Program-made: the position numbers and the translations under genes
Assembly (NCBI GenBank): GCA_021296065.1
Contig: JAGWBD010000005.1
Span: 1 to 64,000 of the forward strand
Reading direction: 5' to 3'
Source of the DNA: Anaerolineae bacterium
GTDB taxonomy: Bacteria > Chloroflexota > Anaerolineae > Aggregatilineales > Phototrophicaceae
Length of the DNA stretch: 64,000 nucleotides
In this document: piece by piece, positions 9,739 through 18,637 of the stretch
How the letters are laid out: each line of letters starts with the position of its first letter
Numbering within the stretch: the stretch's first letter is position 1
The notes under the pieces: model-generated
What the model was told of the DNA's origin: nothing
What the model saw: only the letters and a program-made list of their open reading frames with translations
Database searches by the model: none

Positions 9739-10479
9739 ATGCAGGAAGTCCGCACCGTCAACGACGACAGTCTTGAGCAACTGCTCCTTGGCAATGAACC
9801 TGTGATGCTGTTGCTGGCCGGCGGAGCCGGTTTGCGCGGCGATTTCATCACCGCCTTTCGCGGGGCAGTCGCCGAAGAGCCGGACATGCACTTTGTCCAG
9901 ATCGACCCGGACGCCAACCCGCGCAGCGCCGCGCTTTTCCAGGCCGAAGGCAGTTCGCTCCTGATCGGCTGGTACTGTGGCGAGACCGTGCTGCGCCGGG
10001 CCAAACCCTGGGGCAGCGACATGCCCCTTGCCATCGAGCGCATGAAGGCCCGCGTCGCCGAACTCAATCCGGCGCCGCCGCAGGAAGAGCAAGCGCCGAA
10101 GCAGACCATCGTGGAGGCCACCCCCGTCGCCGTGGGCGACGATGACTTTCAGGAACAGGTAATTGACTGGCCGCTGCCCGTGCTGGTCGATTTCTGGGCG
10201 GAATGGTGCGGCCCCTGCCGTATGGTGGCGCCGGTTCTGGACAAACTGGCGGCGGAGTACGCCGGTCAGATTCGTATCGCCAAGGTCGACGTGGACCAGA
10301 ATCCCGGCCTCTCGGCCCATTTCGGCATCCAGAGCATTCCGACCCTCATGGTCGTCAAGGACCGCAGCATCGTCTTTAGCCAGCCTGGCGCCCTGCCCGA
10401 GCCCTCACTGCGCAGCCTCGTGGACCAGGTCATCGCGCTGGACGTACCCGCAGAGGGTACGCAACAGACGCCGGCGTGA
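9739..10479 (+). CDS. Thioredoxin-domain protein with additional N-terminal degenerate thioredoxin-like domain
   Basis: LPVLVDFWAEWCGPCRMVAPVLDKLAAEYAGQIRIAKVDVDQNPGLSAHFGIQSIPTLMVVKD; N-term half resembles a Trx fold without the CxxC. Confidence 0.88.
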   Translation: MQEVRTVNDDSLEQLLLGNEPVMLLLAGGAGLRGDFITAFRGAVAEEPDMHFVQIDPDANPRSAALFQAEGSSLLIGWYCGETVLRRAKPWGSDMPLAIERMKARVAELNPAPPQEEQAPKQTIVEATPVAVGDDDFQEQVIDWPLPVLVDFWAEWCGPCRMVAPVLDKLAAEYAGQIRIAKVDVDQNPGLSAHFGIQSIPTLMVVKDRSIVFSQPGALPEPSLRSLVDQVIALDVPAEGTQQTPA

Positions 10480-11162
10480 CGCTGCAACTGGTCCTCTTTG
10501 ACATCGACGGCACCCTGCTGGATGGCCACGGTATCGGCCGCGCCGCGACCCGCCGCGCCATGCTGGAGCTCTTCGGCACGGCCGGCAACCTCGACACGCA
10601 CAGCTTCGCCGGCAAGACCGACTGGGGCACCCTGTGCGAGATTCTGGGCGCCAGCGAGGAAACAATCGGTCGTCACATGCCCGCCTACGAGGCCAGCATT
10701 GAACGACACATGCGCGATCTCGCGGCGGAGTTTGAGCTCTTTCCCCTGCCGGGGGCGCTGGAGACGGTCCAGGCCCTGCACGAGCGACCGGACTTCATCA
10801 CCGGTATCGTGACCGGCAATACCTCCGTCACCACGCCCATAAAACTGGAAGGCGCCGGTTTCGACCCCGCCTGGTTCCCGGTGCGAGCCTGTGGCAATGA
10901 AGCCGCCCACCGCAACAATCTGCCCCCCATTGCCCTGGAGCGCGCTTGCGCCCACAGCGGCCAGGCCATCGCACAGCAGGACGTCACGGTGGTCGGCGAC
11001 ACCCCGGCGGACGTCGCCTGCGCACAGGCCCTGGGCGCCCGCGCCGTGGCCGTGACCACCGGTTTCAGCAGTCGTGAGGCCTTGCAGGCCGCCCGGCCCG
11101 ATCACTTGCTGGACAATATTGCGGGACTGCTGCCCCTGTGCGGCGTGAATTCACTCGTCTGA
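10476..11162 (+). CDS. HAD family hydrolase (phosphoglycolate phosphatase-like)
   Basis: LVLFDIDGTLLDGHG; GNTSVTTPIKLEGAGF; VVGDTPADVACAQALGARAVAVTTG; GTGA overlap with preceding gene. Confidence 0.88.
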   Translation: MTLQLVLFDIDGTLLDGHGIGRAATRRAMLELFGTAGNLDTHSFAGKTDWGTLCEILGASEETIGRHMPAYEASIERHMRDLAAEFELFPLPGALETVQALHERPDFITGIVTGNTSVTTPIKLEGAGFDPAWFPVRACGNEAAHRNNLPPIALERACAHSGQAIAQQDVTVVGDTPADVACAQALGARAVAVTTGFSSREALQAARPDHLLDNIAGLLPLCGVNSLV

Positions 11163-11172
11163 GCGACGGGGT

Positions 11173-11853
11173 TCAGGAAGCCTGTTCAACCACGACAACC
11201 TGCAAGAGTCCTGGACCGTGCACACCGAGCACGAGATTTTTCTCGATGTCGGCGGTGCGGCTGGGGCCGGTAATGATGCAGAGGTTGCTGCGCGAGCCCA
11301 GCCCGGTCAGTTCTTCGGCGCGTTGCAGCGCCACCCAGTCCTCCAGACACGGCAACAATTGCTCCTGACGCAGCAACACGATGTGCTGCGGCGGCAGCAA
11401 CGTCGCCAGGCGACCCATGCCCGCTGCCGTGCTGACCACCAGCGAGCCCGTGGCGGCGATGGCCGCGTCGGCACCGCTGATGCCGGCCTCCGCCGCCTCG
11501 CAGGCTTCCCGGTTGTCGGGCGTCGGCTGCAGCGCTTCGATACCTGCGTTCGCAAGAGCCCTGTCCAGCCCGGGCAGCGGAATGTGCGACCAGTCCCATG
11601 TCAGGGCGTGGCGCGCTCCGCTTTCAGCCAGCAGGGACAGCGTTTTGTCCAGCGCGGCTTCCTCGTCCCCAACCAGGTAGACTTCGCCCTGAAGGCCTTC
11701 CAGTTCCGTCCTGAAGCGCGACAGCAAACCTTGTGGCGACTCATCCTCGACAGTCATGACCGGCTGGTATTGTGCCGGCCGCGGCGGCGCGTCCGGCAGA
11801 CCTTCGCGCGCCTGGCGCAGGCGGGAAAGGATTTGCTCGCGGGCCTCGCTCAC
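11173..11853 (-). CDS. lutC: LUD domain protein, lactate utilization C-like
   Basis: GTG start in VSEAREQILSRLRQAREGL; SGADAAIAATGSLVVSTAAGMGRLATLLPPQHIVL; overlaps the lutB stop (GTGA). Confidence 0.85.
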   Translation of the reverse strand: MSEAREQILSRLRQAREGLPDAPPRPAQYQPVMTVEDESPQGLLSRFRTELEGLQGEVYLVGDEEAALDKTLSLLAESGARHALTWDWSHIPLPGLDRALANAGIEALQPTPDNREACEAAEAGISGADAAIAATGSLVVSTAAGMGRLATLLPPQHIVLLRQEQLLPCLEDWVALQRAEELTGLGSRSNLCIITGPSRTADIEKNLVLGVHGPGLLQVVVVEQAS

Positions 11854-13301
11854 GAGTCTCCGTCCTGCCCGGCCTGCGCGTCGCGTTCGCGGCGCCACCA
11901 GTCGTGAAATGATTCCTGCGGGAATGGCGGGAAGTCGCGGTGCTCGGTCCATGCGCCCAGCGGGCCCGGCAGCTTGCGCAATTCACCCCTTTCGCCGGAG
12001 AAAGCCCCGCTCAGTGCAGCGCTGGCCTTGCGCCCGGTCTCATAGAGCAGCGGATGGCTGAAGCTCCAGCTCCAGGCCTGCATGCCCAGGCGCCACAGGG
12101 GGCTCTGCTCCTGCTGCAGGTCGTGGCGCAATGCCAGCAACATGTCCGGGATGTTGATATCTACCGGGCAGGCGGTCTTGCAGGCCCCGCAAAGACTGCT
12201 GGCGAAGGGCAATGGCGTGGCGTTCTCCTTGCCGGTCAGCAGTGGGGTGATCACAGAACCGATCGGCCCGGGGTAGACCGCGCCGTAGGCGTGTCCGCCC
12301 ACGTTTTGGTAAACGGGACAGGTGTTCAGGCAGGCGCCGCAGCGAATGCAGGCCAGCGCTTCCGAGTACTGCGTGCCGTAGATGGCGCTGCGCCCGTTGT
12401 CCACCAGAATGACGTAATAGTGTTGCGGGCCGTCGCCCTCTTCCGCCAGGGCCGGCCCGTTGTAGAGCGTGCTGTAGACCGAGAGTTGCTGACCGGTCGC
12501 GCTGCGCGCCAGGGTCTGCACCAGTGTGGCATAGTCCTCCCAGGTTGGGATGACCTTTTCGATGCCGACAATGGCGACGTGCACCGGCTGCAAGGCCGTG
12601 CCGAGGCGGGCATTGCCCTCGTTGGTGGTGATGGCGACGGTTCCCGTCTCGGCGATGATGAAGTTGCCGCCGGTAATGCCGAAATCGGCCTCGAAATACT
12701 GCCGCCGCAAATGCTCACGCGCGAAGCGGGTCATGACCTGGGGATCAATGTCGTCGTCCATCGAGTCCATGCCCAGCTTCTCGACGAAAAGATCGTGGAT
12801 TCCTTCTTTTTTCATGTGCATGATGGGCGCGACGATGTGACTGGGGCGGCTTTCGTCGACCTGCACCACGAATTCGCCGAGGTCCGTCTCCAGCATGCGG
12901 ACGCCGTGCCTCTCCAGGAAGGGCACCAGATGAAGTTCCTCGGTGACCATGCTCTTGCTCTTGACGCCAAAGCGGAGCTCGTGCCGCTGGCAGATGTCCA
13001 GCACGTGCCGGTTGGCTTCGTCGGCATCCCGCGCCCAGAGCACCTGCCCGCCGCGCGCCGTGATCTGCGCCTCGGTCTGTTCGAGAAGTTCGGGCAGTTG
13101 CGCCAGGCCGCGCAGGCGCGCGCCGCGTCCCTGTTGCCGCAGCTCTTCCGCGCCGGTGGTGGCGGCCATGCTCTTGATGCGCGTCGCGTCGGCGAGCCGC
13201 GCGTTGTGGTCCAGCGCAGCCTTCAGTTGTTTGTCCTGCAGGGCGCGGCTGGCGGCCTCGGCAAAACGGTTGGCCTCAAGTTCCACGGCGGGCCTTTCCA
13301 A
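11850..13301 (-). CDS. lutB: Lactate utilization iron-sulfur protein LutB-like (LUD + 4Fe-4S)
   Basis: CIRCGACLNTCPVYQNVGGHAYGAVYPGPIGSVITPLL; CGACKTACPVDINIPDML; GGNFIIAETGTVAITTNEGNARL. Confidence 0.93.
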   Translation of the reverse strand: MERPAVELEANRFAEAASRALQDKQLKAALDHNARLADATRIKSMAATTGAEELRQQGRGARLRGLAQLPELLEQTEAQITARGGQVLWARDADEANRHVLDICQRHELRFGVKSKSMVTEELHLVPFLERHGVRMLETDLGEFVVQVDESRPSHIVAPIMHMKKEGIHDLFVEKLGMDSMDDDIDPQVMTRFAREHLRRQYFEADFGITGGNFIIAETGTVAITTNEGNARLGTALQPVHVAIVGIEKVIPTWEDYATLVQTLARSATGQQLSVYSTLYNGPALAEEGDGPQHYYVILVDNGRSAIYGTQYSEALACIRCGACLNTCPVYQNVGGHAYGAVYPGPIGSVITPLLTGKENATPLPFASSLCGACKTACPVDINIPDMLLALRHDLQQEQSPLWRLGMQAWSWSFSHPLLYETGRKASAALSGAFSGERGELRKLPGPLGAWTEHRDFPPFPQESFHDWWRRERDAQAGQDGDS

Positions 13302-13385
13302 TGTTGAAGACAGGTCGAATGCTAACCCGCCGCAGGCCTCGCCGCCAGATTCAAGTCCTGGTGACGAACTGGACCCTTACACCCC

Positions 13386-13712
13386 TCAGCGGCGACCGAC
13401 GACGCGCCCCAGCCAGACCAGCACCACCGCGCCGACCACGCCGACCGCGATGTTCTCAATCAAATTGTCGCCGACATTGACACCGACAACGCTCAGCAAC
13501 AGGTTGCCGACGATTCCCCCTCCCAGCCCCAGCAGCACGTTGGCGACCGGGCCGTAGCCGCCGCCGCTCATGATATGGCCGGCCAGATAACCGGTAAGGG
13601 CCGCCGGCAGCAAAGCGATGACGAGTCCGATGGTCAGGCCCAGCACGGCGATGAGTGCCTGCAAGCCCAGCAAGATCAACACCAGCAGCACGATGAGTGC
13701 GATTACGCTCAT
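13386..13712 (-). CDS. GlsB/YeaQ/YmgE family membrane protein
   Basis: 108 aa; ALTGYLAGHIMSGGGYGPVANVLLGLGGGIVGNLLLSVVG. Confidence 0.8.
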   Translation of the reverse strand: MSVIALIVLLVLILLGLQALIAVLGLTIGLVIALLPAALTGYLAGHIMSGGGYGPVANVLLGLGGGIVGNLLLSVVGVNVGDNLIENIAVGVVGAVVLVWLGRVVGRR

Positions 13713-13798
13713 GGTCCGCTTCCCCGTTTCCCCGCAATCTCCAGAGATTCTACGATGAAATGCTTCATCGGTCGTAAAGTTTGCCGATGACGCGGCGC

Positions 13799-14806
13799 TC
13801 AGGCAAGGGCGGCCACCAGCAATTCCAGCGCCAGACCGGGCCGCAGCCTGCCAGTCTTCATGGCCAGATCGTCCGCCTGCAGTTTGCGATGAATGGCCTC
13901 CAGGTCGGCCAGTTCAAACTGTTGGGCCTGCTGCTGCAGCTTGTTCAGGTAACGACCTGGGCGCAGGCCCAGCGACTGCGCCATACCCTGCGCCGAACCC
14001 TGCAGCAGGAGATGCTCACGCGTCAGCAGCAGACGGCGGAAATGGGTCACGACGGTGGCAAAGAGGATCAGACCATCGCTGCTACTGTCCTCGGCCAGCA
14101 TCTGCTGCAACAGCTCCTGCGCCCGGCGCGCGCGCCGTTCGGCGAGGGCGTCGGTCAGGTCGAAGGTGCGGGCCTCGGCGACCCAGGGGGTCAGCAGCGC
14201 CACGTCTTCCTCGTCGATCCCGCGTTCCCCGTCGACGTAACTCGCCAGCTTGTGCAGCTCATTGTCCGCGCGGCGCAGGTCCCCACGTGTAACCTCCGCC
14301 AGCGCCATGGCCGCCCCCCGGCTGATTTCCGCCTCATGACGCGCCCTGGCCCGGCGTTGAATCCACGCGGGAACGTCCTGCGGCAGCCGGAAAGCGCGCG
14401 TGTAGCCGCCGGCTTCCTGCTGCGCCAGTTGCACAAAGCGATTGCGTCGGGGCCGGCCGCGACCCGCAGGCTCCAGGTCACGGTGTTCAACCAGCACCAG
14501 ACGCGCGGACGGGGGCAACCCCGGCAAGCCTTCGTAGAGGGCCTCGGCCTCGCGTTTGCCAGCGGCGCCCGCGCCTCTACGACCCAGCCAGGCAAGCAGA
14601 CCGCGCACGATGACCAGACGCTGACTGGCCAGGAAGGGGCTGGTGCTGGCCTGGTTGAGGACCTCGGCGACGCGCACAGTCGGGCCGTCCAGTTCCGTGA
14701 TGTTAAAGTCGCCAGTATCGGCGGGCATCCGGGCGCGCAGCTTTTGCAGCTCTTCTTCAAGCAGCAACTCCTGCGTTCCGTGCAAAATGTAAAAGGTCGG
14801 GGGCAT
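13799..14806 (-). CDS. holA: DNA polymerase III delta subunit
   Basis: MPPTFYILHGTQELLLEEELQKLRARM..ELDGPTVRVAEVLNQASTSPFLASQRLVIVRG; start chosen inside the longer ORF 13799..15652. Confidence 0.85.
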   Translation of the reverse strand: MPPTFYILHGTQELLLEEELQKLRARMPADTGDFNITELDGPTVRVAEVLNQASTSPFLASQRLVIVRGLLAWLGRRGAGAAGKREAEALYEGLPGLPPSARLVLVEHRDLEPAGRGRPRRNRFVQLAQQEAGGYTRAFRLPQDVPAWIQRRARARHEAEISRGAAMALAEVTRGDLRRADNELHKLASYVDGERGIDEEDVALLTPWVAEARTFDLTDALAERRARRAQELLQQMLAEDSSSDGLILFATVVTHFRRLLLTREHLLLQGSAQGMAQSLGLRPGRYLNKLQQQAQQFELADLEAIHRKLQADDLAMKTGRLRPGLALELLVAALA

Positions 14807-14923
14807 CGCCCTGTAACAATGAACTCCGAAGCACCCAGTTTGCCGGAAAGCTGAAGGCCTGACAAGCGGCGCGCAGGCTGCTAAACTGAAAGCAGTAGCA
14901 ATTCTGAAACAGGAACGAAACCG

Positions 14924-15613
14924 ATGCGCAGAATCATCGCCTTGATGTTGTGCCTTTTGCTTTTTGCCGCCTGCCGCCAGGAGAGTACGCCGGCCGCAGA
15001 GGCGGACCTGACGATCAACCTCAGGGTCCTGCCAACTGTGGCAAGCGTTGGCGAAGCGGAGTTTCTCATCGACATTGGCGACGCCGATGGCCGGGCCGTG
15101 AGCCCGGAGCGGGTGGACGTGCGCGGCGACATGGACCACGCGGGCATGCAACCGGTCCTGCGCGATGACGTACAGGGCTCGAATGGCAAGTATCGCCTGC
15201 CCTTCGAGTGGACCATGGCCGGTGACTGGACGGTGACGGTCAAGCTCACCTTCGCCGACGACAGCAGCCTGGAAGAGACCTTTGAGGTGAGCGTCAACGA
15301 AGCCGTGGCAGAAGCCACCGCCACGCCGGTGCCGGAAGACGGGGACGGCCCGACGCCCATCCCGACGCTGCGTGGTATGGGCGGCATCAGCCGGGGCGGC
15401 GCGGCCGCCGAGACGCCTTTTGGCGCCTGGCAGGGCACGCCCGACCGGACGCAGCAGGCCATGACCCAGGAAGCGGAGGACGCAGAACCCACCGCCATCC
15501 CCACCCTGCCTGGCATGGGCGGCATCAGCCGGGGCGGCGCGGCCGCCGAGACACCCTTTGGCGCCTGGCAGGACCGCTCCGATGAGGAAGAAGCAGAGGA
15601 AGAGGACGGCTGA
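14924..15613 (+). CDS. Lipoprotein with FixH/YtkA-like domain and duplicated GMGGISRGGAAAETPFGAWQ tail
   Basis: MRRIIALMLCLLLFAAC lipobox; FEWTMAGDWTVTVKLTFADDS; two copies of the tail motif. Confidence 0.72.
   Translation: MRRIIALMLCLLLFAACRQESTPAAEADLTINLRVLPTVASVGEAEFLIDIGDADGRAVSPERVDVRGDMDHAGMQPVLRDDVQGSNGKYRLPFEWTMAGDWTVTVKLTFADDSSLEETFEVSVNEAVAEATATPVPEDGDGPTPIPTLRGMGGISRGGAAAETPFGAWQGTPDRTQQAMTQEAEDAEPTAIPTLPGMGGISRGGAAAETPFGAWQDRSDEEEAEEEDG
15377..15433 (+). repeat. 57-bp in-frame direct repeat, copy 1
   Basis: atgggcggcatcagccggggcggcgcggccgccgagacgccttttggcgcctggcag. Confidence 0.9.
15515..15571 (+). repeat. 57-bp in-frame direct repeat, copy 2
   Basis: Same as copy 1 except acgccttt -> acaccctt. 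Confidence 0.9.
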
Positions 15614-15644
15614 TCGGGCCACACGCCATGAGCAGTCCGCGCCA

Positions 15645-17108
15645 GTGAGCAACCTCTATCGCCCCGCTTCGGCACTGGACGTCCTGCAATGGCCGGTCAT
15701 CGGACGCTTTCTGCGTTGGCGACAAGGTCGTCTGGTTCTGCAGTCCTTGTTGCTGCTGGCCGCAGTCCTGCTGGTCGTCGACGGGCTGACCGGTCCGCAA
15801 TCCGCCGCACGCAACCTGGCCACGGTCGCGCCCTGGGTGCATTTCCGCGGTCTGGTGGTGTTGATTCTGCTGCTGGCGGGCAACCTCTTCTGCATGGCCT
15901 GCCCTTTTGCCCTCCCGCGCACGCTGGGCAAACGCTTCAGCCGTGGCCGCAACTTTCCGCGGGTCTTGCGCAACAAGTGGCTGGCCATCGCCAGTCTGTT
16001 TACGCTCTTCCTGCTCTACGAATGGCTGGACCTCTGGGCCAGCCCCTGGTTGACGGCCTGGCTCATCATCGCCTACTTCGTCGCCTCCTTCCTGCTGGAG
16101 GCAGCCTTTCGCGAATCGGCTTTCTGCAAATACCTCTGCCCGCTCGGCAGCTTCAACTTCGTTTACGCCACCAGCGCGCCGACGCAAATTGGCGTGAAGG
16201 ACGCGGAGATGTGCCGTCACTGCGTCGGTCACGAGTGTGTCAACGGCAGCTACGCAACGTCACCCTTGTTGCGCCTGGATGACATTCCCGGCGGCCAGGT
16301 CGAAGTGCGCCATGGACCGCAGGGCACGCCAGGCTGCGGCACCTCGCTTTTCGCGCCGCAGATCCGCAGCAATCTTGACTGCACGCTCTGTCTGGACTGC
16401 GTGCGCGCCTGCCCGCACGACAACATCGGGCTGATGGCGCGCAGGCCTGGTCGCGAGTTACTGCAGCCGGGCGCCTGGCCACAGCGATTCGACGTCTCCA
16501 TTCTGGTCATATTGCTGGCGGCGATGGGCCTGACCAACGCCTTCGGAATGGTGTCGCCGGTTTACGCACTGCAGGAATCGCTGGCGGAGACCTTCAACCT
16601 GCGCAACGAGTTGATCATTTTGCTGCTGGTCTTTGGCATCACCAGCCTGCTGCTGCCAACCTTGCTGGTGCTGCTGGCAGCGCAACTGGGCCGCCTGCTC
16701 AGTGGCTCGCTGCGCAAGCACAATCTGCGCAGCACCGTGGCCGCCTTTGCCCCGTCCTTTGTGCCGTTCGGGCTGGGCGTGTGGATCGCCCACTACACCT
16801 TTCATCTGCTGCTTGCGCCATTCAGCTTCATCCCTGTGTTGCAAGAGTTTCTGGGGCAGAATGGCGACTGGGCGCGCTTCGGCACCAGCCTGGACCAGAC
16901 GCTGATCGGCCTGGTGCAACTTGTCGCCATCGCCGGCGGCCTGGTGTGGAGCCTGCTGATTGCGCAACGCGTGGCCACGCGCATGTACCGCCTCGACGCC
17001 GTGCCGGGTATGCTCCCCTGGGCGCTGTTGTTGCTGGCCATCGCCTTTATCGCCGTCTGGATCTTCAGCCAGCCGATGGAAATGCGCGGTTCGATTCTTT
17101 TCTCCTGA
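15645..17108 (+). CDS. Membrane-bound 4Fe-4S polyferredoxin (NapH/CcoG/NosR-like)
   Basis: Multiple TM; LLAGNLFCMACPFALPRTLG; ESAFCKYLCPLGSFNF; CRHCVGHEC; CTLCLDCVRACPHDNIGL. Start could alternatively be ATG 15582. Confidence 0.85.
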   Translation: MSNLYRPASALDVLQWPVIGRFLRWRQGRLVLQSLLLLAAVLLVVDGLTGPQSAARNLATVAPWVHFRGLVVLILLLAGNLFCMACPFALPRTLGKRFSRGRNFPRVLRNKWLAIASLFTLFLLYEWLDLWASPWLTAWLIIAYFVASFLLEAAFRESAFCKYLCPLGSFNFVYATSAPTQIGVKDAEMCRHCVGHECVNGSYATSPLLRLDDIPGGQVEVRHGPQGTPGCGTSLFAPQIRSNLDCTLCLDCVRACPHDNIGLMARRPGRELLQPGAWPQRFDVSILVILLAAMGLTNAFGMVSPVYALQESLAETFNLRNELIILLLVFGITSLLLPTLLVLLAAQLGRLLSGSLRKHNLRSTVAAFAPSFVPFGLGVWIAHYTFHLLLAPFSFIPVLQEFLGQNGDWARFGTSLDQTLIGLVQLVAIAGGLVWSLLIAQRVATRMYRLDAVPGMLPWALLLLAIAFIAVWIFSQPMEMRGSILFS

Positions 17109-17140
17109 TACTTTTGTTGACCTGATTGCGGAGACCCGCC

Positions 17141-18631
17141 ATGAACGTCATCACCGTGTTGCTCGACAGCCTGAACTTCCATGCGCTGCAGGCCTACCAG
17201 GACACCCATGTCCAGACACCCAACCTGAGCCGCTTTGCCGAACGAGCCACCGTTTTCGACAACCACTTCATCAGTTCTGCGCCCTGCATGCCGACGCGAC
17301 GCGAACTCTTCACCGGCCGCCAGGAGTTTCTGTGGCGCGGTTGGGGCCACGTCGAGCCATGGGACCGCCACCTGGCGGCCGAAGCGGGCGCCAATGGCTG
17401 CGTGACCCAAATGGTCACTGACCACTATCACTACTGGGAAGACAAGGCGCACGGCTACTTCGAGCCCTTCCACGGCGTGGAGTTTGTGCGCGGTTCCGAA
17501 GGCGACATGTGGGATACGGCGCCGGTGGATGACGAGCCCGGCTGGGCCCGGGCCATCAACCGCGCCCGCAGTTCCCGCAGCCGCAACTTTGACGGCCGCG
17601 GCACGCAATACTACGCCAACGCGCGCAACTGGGAAATCGAGGAGGAATTCCCGGCGGCGCAGGTCATGTGCCGCGCGGCGGACTGGCTGGAAGCCAACCG
17701 CGAGCACGAGCGCTTCCTGCTTTGGGTCGAGTCCTTCGACCCGCATGAGCCCTTCCACGTGCCGGAACCCTATCGCAGCCTCTACACCGGCGGCATCGAC
17801 AGCCCGGACTTCAACCCCTGGCCCCCCTACCAGGACCCGGAAGAGACGCGACGCTTCGTGCGCAACGCCTCCTCCGACGAACTGGCCTGGATTCGCGCGC
17901 AGTATGAAGGCAACGTCACCATGGTCGACGCCTGGCTGGGGCGCCTGTGGAACCGCATGGACGAACTGGGCCTGTGGGAAAACACGGCCGTCATCGTCAC
18001 CACCGACCACGGCCACGACCTCTGCTACAACGGTTTGGAAAACCCCACCATCTGGGCCAAGGACTTCCCGCATCCGGAGTCTCACGCGCGCATTCCGCTG
18101 ATGGTGTGGCACCCGCAGCACCCTGGCAATGGGCGTCGGATCAAGGCGCTAACCAACGCGCTGGACGTCAACGCCACCATGGGCGACATGCTGGACATTG
18201 AAGATCCGGACGGGCCGCATGGTCGTTCGCTCATGCCTCTCCTGCGCGGGGAGACCGACCGGCACCGTGATCTGCTGCTTTACGGTCGCTTCGGCGATGG
18301 CGTGGTGGTCAGCGATGAAAACTGGACCCTGACCCAAAGCTCGCGTCCCGGTGGCCCGCTCTACTGGTATTCAACCACCGGCATGAATACCTCAGCGGAC
18401 ATGACCAGCGGCCATTTCATTCCCGGTGTCGACGTGCCGCAGTGGCGCGTGCCGGCGCAAGCGCAGGTCTGCCCGAATTACCTCTGGAGCCGCGAGGAAT
18501 TCACGCTCAGGCCCCGCAATCTGTATGAGCAGGAGCCGGCCCAGGTACATCGCATGCAGGAAATGCTGCGGGCCGGACTGGCGCAGTGCCAGGCCCCGCC
18601 GGAGACTCTCGCGCGGCTCGGGCTGGACTGA
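17141..18631 (+). CDS. Sulfatase family protein
   Basis: MNVITVLLDSLNFHALQAY; SAPCMPTRRELFTGR; VIVTTDHGHDLCYNGLENP. Confidence 0.88.
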   Translation: MNVITVLLDSLNFHALQAYQDTHVQTPNLSRFAERATVFDNHFISSAPCMPTRRELFTGRQEFLWRGWGHVEPWDRHLAAEAGANGCVTQMVTDHYHYWEDKAHGYFEPFHGVEFVRGSEGDMWDTAPVDDEPGWARAINRARSSRSRNFDGRGTQYYANARNWEIEEEFPAAQVMCRAADWLEANREHERFLLWVESFDPHEPFHVPEPYRSLYTGGIDSPDFNPWPPYQDPEETRRFVRNASSDELAWIRAQYEGNVTMVDAWLGRLWNRMDELGLWENTAVIVTTDHGHDLCYNGLENPTIWAKDFPHPESHARIPLMVWHPQHPGNGRRIKALTNALDVNATMGDMLDIEDPDGPHGRSLMPLLRGETDRHRDLLLYGRFGDGVVVSDENWTLTQSSRPGGPLYWYSTTGMNTSADMTSGHFIPGVDVPQWRVPAQAQVCPNYLWSREEFTLRPRNLYEQEPAQVHRMQEMLRAGLAQCQAPPETLARLGLD

Positions 18632-18637
18632 CATCGC

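Noticed and set aside
13753-13770. CGATGAA-ATGC-TTCATCG hairpin upstream of the GlsB-like gene
   Set aside because: Short stem without a T-tract or further context; too weak to assign.
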